A DNA stretch of 33,508 nucleotides from Chitinophagales bacterium (GTDB lineage: Bacteria > Bacteroidota > Bacteroidia > Chitinophagales > Saprospiraceae): positions 1 through 33,508 of the forward strand of contig JAFLBP010000049.1 in NCBI GenBank assembly GCA_017303875.1, read 5' to 3'. Numbering within the stretch: the first letter of the stretch is position 1; the number at the start of each line of letters is the position of its first letter. A model generated the notes under the pieces. It was not told the DNA's origin and ran no database searches. It saw only the letters and a list, made by a program, of their open reading frames with translations. Position numbers and translations under genes: made by a program. Shown here in pieces: positions 24,540 to 33,381 of this stretch.

Positions 24540-25723
24540 TGCCGAAGAAACAAACAAAATCGGATAAAAAGTCGAGTGCGACACCCCGCGAAACGAACCA
24601 ACGCCCGCTGCGTATCCTGATTACAGGTGGCGGCACCGGCGGCCACGTTTTTCCGGCCATCGCCATCGCCGACGCTGTGAAGCGTCAGGCGGCCGACACC
24701 GAATTTTTGTTTGTCGGCGCAAATGGTAAAATGGAAATGGAGCGGGTGCCCAAAGCCGGTTATACCATTGAAGGTTTGAATATTGCCGGGTTCCAGCGCA
24801 GTTTTTCCCTGAAAAACCTCGCTTTCCCTTATAAACTCCTTTCCAGCCTGATGAAAGCCCGGAGTATCCTCAAACGCTTCCGGCCCGATGTGGTTGTGGG
24901 TACTGGTGGTTATGCCTCCGGCCCGGTGATGCGCACCGCGCAGCGCATGGGTATTCCGACCATCATCCAGGAGCAAAATTCCTATGCCGGCGTAACCAAT
25001 AAATTGCTGGCGCAGGGAGCCGCCGCGGTTTGCGTCGCCTACGACCACATGGAACAGTTTTTCCCGAAGGAAAATATCATTTTCACGGGCAATCCGGTTC
25101 GGCAGGATATTGTACAACTCGACGGCAAACGCGAAGAAGCCCTCGCCTACTATGGCCTTGATACCCATAAAAAAACCATCGCCATTATCGGTGGTAGCCT
25201 GGGCGCACGCACGCTGAACAACGCCATGCGCGACAACAAAGCGCTGCTGGCCGAGCAGGAAAACATCCAGGTGATCTGGCAATGCGGTCGTTTTTATGAA
25301 TATGACTTCAAAGACAGCGAAGTGGCCCAATTGCCCAATGTGCAGCTGCGCACCTTCATTGATCGCATGGATCTGCTTTACGCCGCAGCCGATGTCATTA
25401 TTTCCCGCGCCGGCGCTCTGAGCATCAGCGAACTCTGTCTCGTCGGGAAGCCCGTCATTCTGGTGCCTTCACCCAATGTGGCCGAAGACCATCAAACCAA
25501 AAATGCCCTGGCACTCGTGGAAAAAGGCGCTGCCCGCCTCGTCCGCGACGCAGAGGCAAGTGAAAAAATGATTAAAGAGGCCCTGATGATTCTGGAAAAC
25601 GACGCCCTGGCTTTCAGCCTGAGCGAAGCGATACGGCCACTGGGACGACCCAATGCAGCCGAAACCATTGCCCGCGAGGTATTTTGCGTCGCTACAACGG
25701 GTCAACATTGTGAAAAAGATTAA
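24539..25723 (+). CDS. murG: Lipid II synthase MurG
   Basis: MurG transfers GlcNAc from UDP-GlcNAc to lipid I on the cytoplasmic face of the membrane. It is a GT-B fold enzyme with GGGTGGHVFPA at 30-40, GTGGYASGPVM and IQEQNSYAGVTNKLLA in the N domain, and IGGSLGARTLN and SRAGALSISELCLVGKP with VAEDHQTKNA in the C domain. The first 24 residues are a basic polar extension (MPKKQTKSDKKSS) not usual in the family; no other start codon lies before the conserved core. The 394-residue length reflects that extension. It is translationally coupled to ftsW. Confidence 0.96.
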   Translation: MPKKQTKSDKKSSATPRETNQRPLRILITGGGTGGHVFPAIAIADAVKRQAADTEFLFVGANGKMEMERVPKAGYTIEGLNIAGFQRSFSLKNLAFPYKLLSSLMKARSILKRFRPDVVVGTGGYASGPVMRTAQRMGIPTIIQEQNSYAGVTNKLLAQGAAAVCVAYDHMEQFFPKENIIFTGNPVRQDIVQLDGKREEALAYYGLDTHKKTIAIIGGSLGARTLNNAMRDNKALLAEQENIQVIWQCGRFYEYDFKDSEVAQLPNVQLRTFIDRMDLLYAAADVIISRAGALSISELCLVGKPVILVPSPNVAEDHQTKNALALVEKGAARLVRDAEASEKMIKEALMILENDALAFSLSEAIRPLGRPNAAETIAREVFCVATTGQHCEKD

Positions 25724-25738
25724 AAAACAACATACATC

Positions 25739-27070
25739 GTGAATCTGGCAGACATCCATAAAATTTACTTCATCGGCATCGGCGGTATCGGCATGTCGGC
25801 GCTGGCCCGTTATTTCAAACGGCAAGGCATCGAAATACACGGCTACGATCGCACAGAGACCGAATTGACCCGCGCCCTGGCGCAGGAAGGGATGTTTGTG
25901 CACTACGAAGACGATGTGCGTTTTATCCCCGAAAACGTGGATTTGGTGGTCTTTACGCCCGCTGTTCCGGCAGATCACACCGAACTCCTGTGGTTCCGCG
26001 AGCGCAACTATCCCATCAAAAAACGCGCAGAAGTGCTGGGCATCATCAGCCGCAGCCGCAGCACCGTGGCCATCGCCGGCACACACGGGAAAACAACCAC
26101 GAGCAGCATGACTGCCCACCTGCTCCGCGCCTGCGGTGTAGACGCCAATGCTTTTGTCGGCGGTATTGCCCTCAATCTGGGCGGCAACTACGCTGAAGGC
26201 AGCAGCGAATGGGTGGTGGTGGAAGCCGATGAATACGACCGCAGTTTCCTGCACCTGCATCCCGATGTAGCAGTAGTCAATTCCGTAGATGCCGACCACC
26301 TCGACATTTACGGCACGGAGGCAGCTGTACAGGAAAGCTACGCACAGTTTGCAAAACAGGTAAAAAAAGGCGGACAACTCTTTGTACGCCATGGCATTGA
26401 ACTGGGTGTACCGGCCCAGACCTTTGGAATTGAAAATGGTTACTGGCAGGCGCGTTCGGTGCGCGTGGAGCAAGGATTTATGGTCTTCGACCTCTATGAA
26501 GGAGAAAACCGTCGATTCGAGGCGCTGCGACTCCCCTACCCGGGACTGCACAATGTGGCCAACGCCACAGCAGCAATTGCCTGCGCCTTGCGCGCCGGCG
26601 CCGACGCCAGTAAAATACCGGATGCTTTGACCGCTTTCCGCGGGGTTAAGCGCCGTTTTGAATATATTTTGAAAAATGCGGATTGCGTATTCATTGATGA
26701 TTACGCGCACCATCCCGCAGAATTGGATGCAACGATTCGGGCCGCAAAGGCATTATTTCCCGATAAAAAAATCACCGGTGCATTCCAGCCACACCTGTAC
26801 TCCCGAACCCGCGATTTCGCCCAGGGGTTCGCCGAGGCCTTAGACCTGCTCGATGAATGCCTGTTGCTGGATATTTATCCGGCCCGGGAACTTCCCATCG
26901 AAGGCGTGAGTTCGGCTACCATTGCCGGGCTGATGCAACACAAACCAACCCTTTGCAGCAAATCGGAACTTCCGGAACTGCTGCAACAACGCCGTCCCGA
27001 GGTACTGCTCACCATGGGCGCCGGCGATATCGACACCCTCTTACAAACCATTAAAACCAAACTTCAGTAA
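25739..27070 (+). CDS. murC: UDP-N-acetylmuramate-L-alanine ligase MurC
   Basis: MurC joins L-alanine to UDP-MurNAc, the first amino acid of the stem peptide. It has GIGGIGMSALA (13-23) in the uridine domain, the ATP loop GTHGKTT (114-120) with the MurC-type histidine, EADEYDRSFLHL, VNSVDADHLDIYG and DDYAHHPAEL in the later domains, and AFQPHLYSRTRDF near the end. The 443-residue length is normal. The start is GTG at 25739, 15 bases after murG; it directly precedes the conserved start, so no ATG alternative is needed. Its stop is 3 bases before ftsQ. Confidence 0.96.
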   Translation: MNLADIHKIYFIGIGGIGMSALARYFKRQGIEIHGYDRTETELTRALAQEGMFVHYEDDVRFIPENVDLVVFTPAVPADHTELLWFRERNYPIKKRAEVLGIISRSRSTVAIAGTHGKTTTSSMTAHLLRACGVDANAFVGGIALNLGGNYAEGSSEWVVVEADEYDRSFLHLHPDVAVVNSVDADHLDIYGTEAAVQESYAQFAKQVKKGGQLFVRHGIELGVPAQTFGIENGYWQARSVRVEQGFMVFDLYEGENRRFEALRLPYPGLHNVANATAAIACALRAGADASKIPDALTAFRGVKRRFEYILKNADCVFIDDYAHHPAELDATIRAAKALFPDKKITGAFQPHLYSRTRDFAQGFAEALDLLDECLLLDIYPARELPIEGVSSATIAGLMQHKPTLCSKSELPELLQQRRPEVLLTMGAGDIDTLLQTIKTKLQ

Positions 27071-27073
27071 ACC

Positions 27074-27847
27074 ATGAAACTGCTGCCAAATATGAATTAT
27101 CGCCGTGTGGCATGGGTAGGGTTCCTGCTCGTGGTGGCTGCGATATTTGTAGTCAGCAGAACCAAACGCAAAAACAGCCTCGCACAAGGCGTGGAAGTAG
27201 AAGTGGTGCCGCTGGAAGACGGTAATAAGCTCATCAGCGAACGCGATGTGCGCCAGGCCATCCTGCAAAGTTTTGGCAGCGACCTCGAAGGCACCTACCT
27301 CCGCAACCTCGAAGTGGAACGCATGGAAACCACCCTCGAAGAAGACCCCTTTGTGGAAGACGCCGACGCATATATGGATCAAAACAGCGTGCTGCACCTG
27401 AAAGTCCAACAACGCGAACCAGTGCTGCGCGTGCTCGATAACAATGGCGGCAACTACTACCTCGACCAGGCCGGCAAAAAGATGCCGCCTTCCAAAATAT
27501 TCGCTGCGCGGGTGCTCATCGCCACCGGCAATGTAGCGCCTTATACCTCTGATTTTATGGCAAAAAGACGCCATAGCCTCAAAGATGTATTCAAAGTGGT
27601 GCAAGCCATTCGCGAAGATGAATTCTTAAACGGATTCATCCAGCAAATTCATGTCAATAATGCCGGCGAACTGGTACTCGTACCACTCATTGGCGATCAG
27701 AAAATCCTGCTTGGCAACAGCCGCAAACTGGAAGACAAGCTGGAACGACTGAAAACTTTTTATAAACAAGCCATGCCCTACACCGGCTGGAGGATGTACG
27801 AAACGATTAATCTGAAGTACAACGGGCAGGTGGTTTGTAAAAAGTAA
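27074..27847 (+). CDS. ftsQ: FtsQ-like division protein
   Basis: This 257-residue bitopic membrane protein sits between murC and ftsA, the usual FtsQ place. One N-terminal membrane helix (VAWVGFLLVVAAIFVV, about 12-27) is followed by a POTRA-like region (ISERDVRQAIL..., about 48-105), including the typical LEEDPFVEDADAYMDQNSVLHLKVQQREPVLRV segment. The beta domain has NYYLDQAGKKMP. In known divisomes FtsQ links FtsL/FtsB to the inner machinery. An internal ATG at 27092 is a possible alternative start. Overall similarity is low but order and pattern agree. Confidence 0.85.
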   Translation: MKLLPNMNYRRVAWVGFLLVVAAIFVVSRTKRKNSLAQGVEVEVVPLEDGNKLISERDVRQAILQSFGSDLEGTYLRNLEVERMETTLEEDPFVEDADAYMDQNSVLHLKVQQREPVLRVLDNNGGNYYLDQAGKKMPPSKIFAARVLIATGNVAPYTSDFMAKRRHSLKDVFKVVQAIREDEFLNGFIQQIHVNNAGELVLVPLIGDQKILLGNSRKLEDKLERLKTFYKQAMPYTGWRMYETINLKYNGQVVCKK

Positions 27848-27880
27848 GCTTTGGGAAAATTCCAAAGAAAAAACAAAAAA

Positions 27881-27913
27881 TTTGACACAATTAATTTTAA
27901 AAATATACCTTTG
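27881..27913 (+). promoter_or_regulatory. Promoter for ftsA-ftsZ
   Basis: TTTG (27881-27884) and TACCTTTG (27906-27913) are 21 bases apart, a good Bacteroidota -33/-7 pair. Transcription would begin near 27920, with a leader of about 66 bases before ftsA. This gives ftsA and ftsZ a supply independent of the long upstream operon. Confidence 0.65.
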
Positions 27914-27986
27914 CTCCGGTAAAGAGTTTCAATCGGAACAGCAGGTAGGAAATCAACTGAAACTCAACACTTAATTTTTAAACACT

Positions 27987-29324
27987 ATGACCGAATTTGT
28001 CCCACAACCCTATGATGTGGTCGTAGCATTAGACATCGGTACCACCAAGGTATGCTGCCTCGCCGGTCGGAAGAACGAGCATGGCAAGCTGGAAATTCTC
28101 GGCGTCGGGAAAGTTGACAGCATCGGCGTACTGCGCGGCGTGGTTTCCAACATCGAAAAAACGGTGAGCGCCATTCGCGAAGCCGTGGAGATTGCGGAAC
28201 GCCAGGCGCGTATGAAATTCCGTACCGTTCATGTCGGAATTGCCGGACAACACATCAAAAGTCTTCAGCACCGCGGTATCCTTACCCGCGAAAGCGATCA
28301 CACCGAAATCGCACGTCGCGACATTGACCGCCTCGTGAACGACATGTTCAAACTTGTGTTGCCTCCTGGCGACAAGATCATTCATGTCTTCCCGCAGGAG
28401 TTCACTGTCGACAGCGAACAGGGAATCGTTGACCCGATCGGTATGTGCGGCGTTCGTGTGGAAGCCAATTTTCACATCATTACCGGCCAGATCACCGCAG
28501 TGAATAATATTTTCCGCTGCATTGAAAAAGCCGGCCTGAAAGTAGGCGACCTTACGCTTGAACCGATCGCCAGTGCCGACTCTACCCTCTTTGAAGAAGA
28601 AAAACACGCCGGCGTCGCCCTCGTCGATATTGGCGGCGGTACCACCGACATTACCATCTTCCACGAAGGTATTATCCGCCACACGGCCGTAATTCCTTTC
28701 GGCGGCAATGTGATCACGGCCGATATCAAAGAGGGCTGCACCGTCCTGCAACCACAGGCGGAAAAACTGAAGACCAAATTCGGTTCAGCCATGAGCACAG
28801 AAGTGTTCGACAATCGGATTATCACCATACCGGGCTTGCGTGGCCGCGACCACAAGGAGATCAGCGAGAAAAACCTCTCGCGTATCATCCAGGCCCGTAT
28901 GGAAGAAATACTGGATTATGTACTTTGGGAAATCCGTCGCAGCGGATACGAGCGCAAACTCATCGGCGGTATCGTGCTTACCGGTGGCGGCGCCCTGCTC
29001 AACCACCTCGACAAACTGGTGGAATACCACACCGGCATGTCTTGCCGTATCGGTATGCCCGTTGAGCACCTTGCACACGGATATCACGAAGGCGTCAACA
29101 GCCCCATCTTCAGCACCGCCATCGGTCTGATCCTGCGCGGATTGCAAGATGTGGAAGCCCGTCCTGAAACCGTGGAGGCCTCCGCAGAAGAGGCTACGGC
29201 CACCCGTGAGCCTTCCAACGTAAGTGAAGTGAAGGAAAATTCCTGGCTCGAAAACGTGCTGCGCAAAACCAAAGAATGGTTTGAAGCAGAACCCGACGTT
29301 GACTTCGACAAGAAAAAATCCTAA
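27987..29324 (+). CDS. ftsA: Cell division protein FtsA
   Basis: FtsA is an actin-like ATPase that tethers FtsZ filaments to the membrane and recruits later division proteins. Actin-fold phosphate loops are VVALDIGTTKVCCLAG (about 12-27) and VALVDIGGGTTDITIFHEG (about 209-227); GGIVLTGGGALLNHLDKL (about 329-346) is the adenosine motif. The 1C domain lies between about 85 and 165. The C terminus has a polar linker and then NSWLENVLRKTKEWFEAE, an amphipathic helix suitable for membrane targeting. The 445-residue length is normal. It is 40 bases upstream of ftsZ. Confidence 0.96.
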   Translation: MTEFVPQPYDVVVALDIGTTKVCCLAGRKNEHGKLEILGVGKVDSIGVLRGVVSNIEKTVSAIREAVEIAERQARMKFRTVHVGIAGQHIKSLQHRGILTRESDHTEIARRDIDRLVNDMFKLVLPPGDKIIHVFPQEFTVDSEQGIVDPIGMCGVRVEANFHIITGQITAVNNIFRCIEKAGLKVGDLTLEPIASADSTLFEEEKHAGVALVDIGGGTTDITIFHEGIIRHTAVIPFGGNVITADIKEGCTVLQPQAEKLKTKFGSAMSTEVFDNRIITIPGLRGRDHKEISEKNLSRIIQARMEEILDYVLWEIRRSGYERKLIGGIVLTGGGALLNHLDKLVEYHTGMSCRIGMPVEHLAHGYHEGVNSPIFSTAIGLILRGLQDVEARPETVEASAEEATATREPSNVSEVKENSWLENVLRKTKEWFEAEPDVDFDKKKS

Positions 29325-29364
29325 GCGAAATCCAAATCATTGTTCACACTAAAATTCTGACAAT

Positions 29365-30855
29365 ATGTTGTTCGATCTGCCGAAGGACGAACCTTCAATC
29401 ATAAAAATCATCGGTGTCGGTGGCGGCGGTTCCAATGCCGTCACGCACATGTTCAAACAAGGTATCGTGGGCGTGGATTATGCCATCTGCAATACCGACA
29501 AACAGGCCATGGAGCTTAGCCCGGTACCCAACAAAATCACAATGGGTATGGCCCTCACGGAGGGTCGCGGCGCCGGAAGCAAGCCTTCCGTGGGCAAACA
29601 AGCCTGTATTGAAAGCATCGACGATATCCGCCTCTTCCTCGAAGACGGCACCAAAATGGTGTTCATCACTGCCGGCATGGGCGGTGGAACGGGTACCGGC
29701 GCAGCGCCTATTATTGCCAAAACAGCCATGGAAATGGGCATCCTGACCGTGGGCATCGTTACGCTTCCCTTCACCTTTGAAGGCCGCACCCGCGTAGGCA
29801 ACGGCATGGAAGGACTGGAGGAGCTGCGCCGCAGTGTGGATTGCCTCGTGGTGATCAGCAATGATAAACTGCGCCAGATCCACGGCAACCTCTCTATTTC
29901 CCAGGCCTTCTCGCAAGCCGACAATATTCTTTGCACCGCCGCCAAAGGCATTGCCGAGATCATTACCGTTGCCGGTTATGTAAACGTCGACTTTGAAGAC
30001 GTAAACACAGTTATGCGCGGTTCCGGCGTCGCCATTATGGGTACTGCCGCTTCGGAAGGAGAAAATCGCGCCACCCGCGCGGTAGATGAGGCACTGAACT
30101 CGCCGCTGCTGGAGGAAAACAGCATCCACGGCGCGAAAAACATCCTCGTGAACATCACTTCCGGCGCCAAAGAAGCCACCATGGACGAAATCTTCGAGAT
30201 CACCGAGTTCGTACAACGCGAGGCCGGCAACGACTCGAACCTCATCTGGGGTAACTGCTACGATGAGCGTCTGGGCGATAAAATTGCCGTAACAATCATC
30301 GCCACCGGCTTTGAATCCTCACACCGTTACCACACTGTAAGCGGTGTACAGCAGCGCCAAAACCAGGCACCTGAGCGTCAGGTGGTACACCTGGACGAAG
30401 ATGAAAAAAAGCCCCAGCCTTCTCTTTTTACAATCACCTCAGATGAGGAATACCGCCCGGTTGAAGAGAAGGCCGCTCCAACCCTCGAATTTGGTTTCGA
30501 GGAAATCCGGGATGTGGTAGAGACAATGCGCCGCACAACTGGCAACGAGCCGTTTGTAGCGCGCGCACAAGAGGAGGATATCAGCCCGGAAGAGCGCCGT
30601 CGTCGTATCGAAGAGGCGCAACGCCGCCGCGATGAAGCCCGGAATCGACAGATCAATGTGGTGAAACTCAATTCCCCGCAAACCATCATCGACCTGGAAA
30701 GTCAGCCGGCTTACCTGCGCAAAAATGTCAACCTCGACGACCTGCCCGAATCCCGGGATACCGGTGGCGGCTTGTCGAACTGGACGATTTCGCTGGAAGA
30801 AGAGCCTGAGCTACGCTTCGGCGGCAACAGCTTCCTCCACGACAACGTCGACTGA
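29365..30855 (+). CDS. ftsZ: Cell division GTPase FtsZ
   Basis: FtsZ is the tubulin-like GTPase that forms the Z-ring. IIGVGGGGSNAVTHM (15-29) starts the nucleotide domain, GGGTGTG (106-112) is the tubulin signature loop, and the synergy region has NLIWGNCYDERLGDKIAVTIIATGF. A long charged linker follows (about 330-440), including a very basic and acidic helix (PEERRRRIEEAQRRRDEARNR is its core). The C-terminal peptide ends FLHDNVD, as in many Bacteroidota. The 496 residues are longer than in E. coli because of the linker. Heptamer repeats start 2 bases after its stop. Confidence 0.98.
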   Translation: MLFDLPKDEPSIIKIIGVGGGGSNAVTHMFKQGIVGVDYAICNTDKQAMELSPVPNKITMGMALTEGRGAGSKPSVGKQACIESIDDIRLFLEDGTKMVFITAGMGGGTGTGAAPIIAKTAMEMGILTVGIVTLPFTFEGRTRVGNGMEGLEELRRSVDCLVVISNDKLRQIHGNLSISQAFSQADNILCTAAKGIAEIITVAGYVNVDFEDVNTVMRGSGVAIMGTAASEGENRATRAVDEALNSPLLEENSIHGAKNILVNITSGAKEATMDEIFEITEFVQREAGNDSNLIWGNCYDERLGDKIAVTIIATGFESSHRYHTVSGVQQRQNQAPERQVVHLDEDEKKPQPSLFTITSDEEYRPVEEKAAPTLEFGFEEIRDVVETMRRTTGNEPFVARAQEEDISPEERRRRIEEAQRRRDEARNRQINVVKLNSPQTIIDLESQPAYLRKNVNLDDLPESRDTGGGLSNWTISLEEEPELRFGGNSFLHDNVD

Positions 30856-30856
30856 A

Positions 30857-31002
30857 CAGTGATCAGTTAGCAGGTATCAGTCAACAGTTAGCAGTCAACA
30901 GTTAGCAGTTAGCAGTTGATGGTTTAATGATAATAAACTACACAATCACACTGATAACTGTTGACTGCTAACTGTTCACTGTTGACTGATAACTGCTGAC
31001 TG
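30857..31002. repeat. Inverted pair of CAGTTAN heptamer arrays after ftsZ
   Basis: Nine forward 7-base units (30857-30919; CAGTTAG, CAGTCAA and variants) face seven inverted units (30954-31002; ATAACTG, TTGACTG, CTAACTG and variants) across a 34-base AT-rich spacer. The arms can form a long imperfect hairpin, which may stop the ftsZ transcript. The unit matches the array at 21856-21895. Confidence 0.88.
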
Positions 31003-31226
31003 AAAAATTTATGGTCAATTAGCTGCGGCTCGGGGAGTGGGACACCCGGGCCGTCGGCATTTTAGGCTAAGCCAGAGTAGATATAAAGCGGGTAGGTTAC
31101 TTAGTGTTCGTTCCTTTTGATTTTTTAAAAGATAAAAAGTAGCCGGCATCAACGAGTATTTTGAGGAGTTTATACAAGTACAAAAGACGGTTTTTAAAAA
31201 AACGGGTATGTTTTTTCGCAATCGCC

Positions 31227-31234
31227 TATCTTTG
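31227..31234 (+). promoter_or_regulatory. -7 element before the 151-residue secreted protein
   Basis: TATCTTTG matches TAnnTTTG and is 26 bases before the ATG at 31261. The same octamer drives the tRNA unit (9865-9872). No clear -33 TTTG was found. Confidence 0.5.
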
Positions 31235-31260
31235 CCCGCTACATACAAAAACAATACAGG

Positions 31261-31716
31261 ATGAGATCGTTTCTAATTTGCCTTGTGCTCTCCCTTGTGG
31301 CTACCTTCGCAAGCGCACAGACCACGCCGACCGCCCCCAAGCCGTCGATGCCTCCGCAGGGACCGAGTATGGTTGCCGGTAACCTGGAACAGGAAGACAG
31401 CGTAATTGTGACCATTATACTGAAACACCAGCAAAATAAAAACCTGCCTGAAATTCGACGTATTCTCGAAGCGCAGGGTTTTTGGGATATTTTTCCGCCT
31501 GACGACGCGCGGGTGATGTCCTGGAATTTAGCCATGGGCTTGGGCCACGTTGTCACCCTGATGGTGCCGGTCAGTTCTGTTCGCCGTTTGAATTTAGCTT
31601 TGGAAAATGGCGCATGGGGCGCATTTGACACTGAAATTTACCTTTCCTACGACTATAAAGAAGTCTGGGAAGAATATATGGAACGCAGGAGCGACGCCAA
31701 GGAAGACCGCAATTAA
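31261..31716 (+). CDS. Secreted hypothetical protein, 151 residues
   Basis: The function is not recognised. Residues 1-19 are a clear signal peptide (MRSFLICLVLSLVATFASA, then QTT). A threonine/proline-rich stretch (about 20-38) leads to a folded domain of about 110 residues with VIVTIILKHQQNKNLPEIRRILEAQGFWDIFPP and later VVTLMVPVSSVRRLNLALE, a strand-helix pattern suggesting a small alpha/beta domain. There is no lipobox and no T9SS tail. It has its own -7 element and is closed by the strong terminator at 31745, so it is probably a single-gene unit. Confidence 0.72.
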   Translation: MRSFLICLVLSLVATFASAQTTPTAPKPSMPPQGPSMVAGNLEQEDSVIVTIILKHQQNKNLPEIRRILEAQGFWDIFPPDDARVMSWNLAMGLGHVVTLMVPVSSVRRLNLALENGAWGAFDTEIYLSYDYKEVWEEYMERRSDAKEDRN

Positions 31717-31744
31717 TACCGGCTTTTCAAGCAATATAAAAACG

Positions 31745-31807
31745 GAACGCCGAATATCGAACAGGCACTTGATTACATCAGTGTTCGATATTCGGCGTTC
31801 TTTATTT
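31745..31807. terminator. Strong two-way terminator between convergent genes
   Basis: A 19-base arm (31745-31763, starting GAACGCCGAATATCGA) pairs exactly with 31782-31800 around an 18-base loop. T-rich tracts follow on both strands (TTTATTT on plus, CCGTTTTTAT on minus). It lies between the 151-residue gene and the convergent GWxTD gene. Confidence 0.85.
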
Positions 31808-31821
31808 GACCATATTATACC

Positions 31822-33306
31822 TTACAGATCCTCAAAATAAACCCGCGCATTGCGGTAAATATTTCGCTTCATGGTCGTGGAACTGTTGTAGTCGTCGCCC
31901 TCCTGTTGGTCGTTAGCATTGCGCTTGTATAGTTCGCGTTCCCAACGCGGGTTATTGATTTCGCCACGCGCAGTAGAATGCAGGAGTACATAATCTTCAC
32001 CGGCAAGCGTCGGGTTGTAGAACAGGAATTTTACATTTTTCTGGTTGGTGCGGGGAAAATTATAATAAATCCAGATTTCATACGGCGGTGCAGAAGGTTC
32101 ATCTTCCACATGTATCATATCATCCGGTTTGCCATATTTCATAAAGATGCGGCCCCGGTCGTTTTCAAAGCCGTAGCCATAAGCAGTATAGAATTTTTTA
32201 TCAACGGCATTGGCTAATTCCAGAAACTGCTCATAGGCTTCACGCGGATTATTGGGGGAGCGTTCAGCAAACCAGCGGAAGACAAAAAACTGCATCTGTG
32301 TGGTATCGCCCGACTTGAGAATCGTTCTGATCGTTTCTACTTCCGTGCCGCGTTGCAGGGGCGATAGCGCACGCAGGCAATAACGCAGATCCTTTTCATT
32401 CAGCTCGCTGACGAACTGTTTTTTCAGGTCGGCATTGGTTATATTGTTGATGTCGAGAAAGGGATTGCTGCGCTGGAAGGACAGGTTTCTGACGTTGATC
32501 AGCTCATTGAGGTGGTTGTATAATTCTACCTGCAAAAAATAGTTGCCACTGGGGAGTTTACTGATGTCGAGTTGCACCAGAACACGGTCGTTGGCCATCG
32601 GTTTTTTACGTTGATTACCAAGACTAACCTGCTTCCGCTGGCCGTTGCCGAGTTCTTCGTCTATCATATACCGCACCACGTAAGGGGTGCCCGCAGGAAT
32701 TACTTTTTCTGCATTGTATACTTCTGCGTAGAAGGTCATGGCCGTTGCGTCCCGATCGTAAAAATTGAAGGGCAGCGGTTCCATGTAAAGGCCGTTTTTG
32801 ACAAATGGGTTCTCCGGGTTCTCTGCCGGACTAACCTGACGAAGCAGCTGCAACTCACTCATATACAATCCATTACCTATCAATATCGAAATATTACGGG
32901 TCAGCGTAGCATTATTTTCCGCGTCATGGGCATCTTGCAGAGAAAGCTCCAGTGTGTATTCGCCATTGCCCGGAACAGCCAGACGTTTGAGATCAAGCAG
33001 GGTGCGCGGCAAGGAAACAAGCGGGCTTTGCAGCCGATATTTTTCATAATTCACCACTTTATCGCCTTGCTTCAGCAACAATAAAACATCCACGCTTGCC
33101 TGCAAATTCAGGGTGTCGACTGGTTTAAAAGTCACAGACGCTGCGGAAATTTCAAAACTGATTTCCACGTATGGTTTGCCTTCAGCAGAGAAGACCGACC
33201 AGGAAAGTCCGCAATCTATGGCAAAAACGGAAGTGTGAAATATTGCGCTAAAAAAAAGCGCCGGTAGCAGTTTTCGTAGCAGGTTCATCATAATGTTAGA
33301 TTTCAT
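31822..33306 (-). CDS. GWxTD domain-containing secreted protein
   Basis: This 494-residue exported protein has a signal peptide (basic MKSNIMMNLLRK start, core LLPALFFSAIFHTSVFA). The N-terminal and middle parts are beta-rich (ISFEISAASVTF..., GNYFLQVELYNHLNELINVRNLSF near 245-270). The C-terminal part carries the GWxTD-family block, here GFENDRGRIFMKYGKPDDM (379 onward) followed by YEIWIYYNF. The namesake residues are changed (GW to GF, TD to ND), but the rest of the block is well kept. The biochemical role of the family is unknown. Starts at 33306, 33291 and 33288 are possible; the first is closest to the promoter. Confidence 0.8.
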   Translation of the reverse strand: MKSNIMMNLLRKLLPALFFSAIFHTSVFAIDCGLSWSVFSAEGKPYVEISFEISAASVTFKPVDTLNLQASVDVLLLLKQGDKVVNYEKYRLQSPLVSLPRTLLDLKRLAVPGNGEYTLELSLQDAHDAENNATLTRNISILIGNGLYMSELQLLRQVSPAENPENPFVKNGLYMEPLPFNFYDRDATAMTFYAEVYNAEKVIPAGTPYVVRYMIDEELGNGQRKQVSLGNQRKKPMANDRVLVQLDISKLPSGNYFLQVELYNHLNELINVRNLSFQRSNPFLDINNITNADLKKQFVSELNEKDLRYCLRALSPLQRGTEVETIRTILKSGDTTQMQFFVFRWFAERSPNNPREAYEQFLELANAVDKKFYTAYGYGFENDRGRIFMKYGKPDDMIHVEDEPSAPPYEIWIYYNFPRTNQKNVKFLFYNPTLAGEDYVLLHSTARGEINNPRWERELYKRNANDQQEGDDYNSSTTMKRNIYRNARVYFEDL

Positions 33307-33322
33307 CGGTGAAATAATGCTA

Positions 33323-33330
33323 CAAAAATA
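33323..33330 (-). promoter_or_regulatory. -7 element of the GWxTD gene
   Basis: On the minus strand this reads TATTTTTG, an exact TAnnTTTG match, 16 bases before the first ATG at 33306. No good -33 partner was found. Confidence 0.45.
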
Positions 33331-33381
33331 AGAGAATACTACTGAGTTGGCGGAACTATTTTTGGGAAAAGTCAGGGTTCA

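Larger units (their letters stand above)
30856..31260. other. Gap after ftsZ
   Basis: No gene is supported. It contains the inverted heptamer arrays (30857-31002), a GC-rich hairpin (CGGCTCGGG at 31026-31034 against CCCGGGCCG at 31045-31053), an AT-rich stretch and the -7 element of the next gene. A 79-codon frame on the minus strand (31015-31254) is judged spurious. Confidence 0.6.

Noticed and set aside
27849..27867. Terminator after ftsQ (CTTTGG...CCAAAG)
   Set aside because: Weak 6-bp stem followed by A, not T, on the coding strand.
31015..31254. 79-codon minus-strand ORF after ftsZ
   Set aside because: Odd composition, overlaps the promoter region of the next gene and a hairpin; no protein-like pattern.
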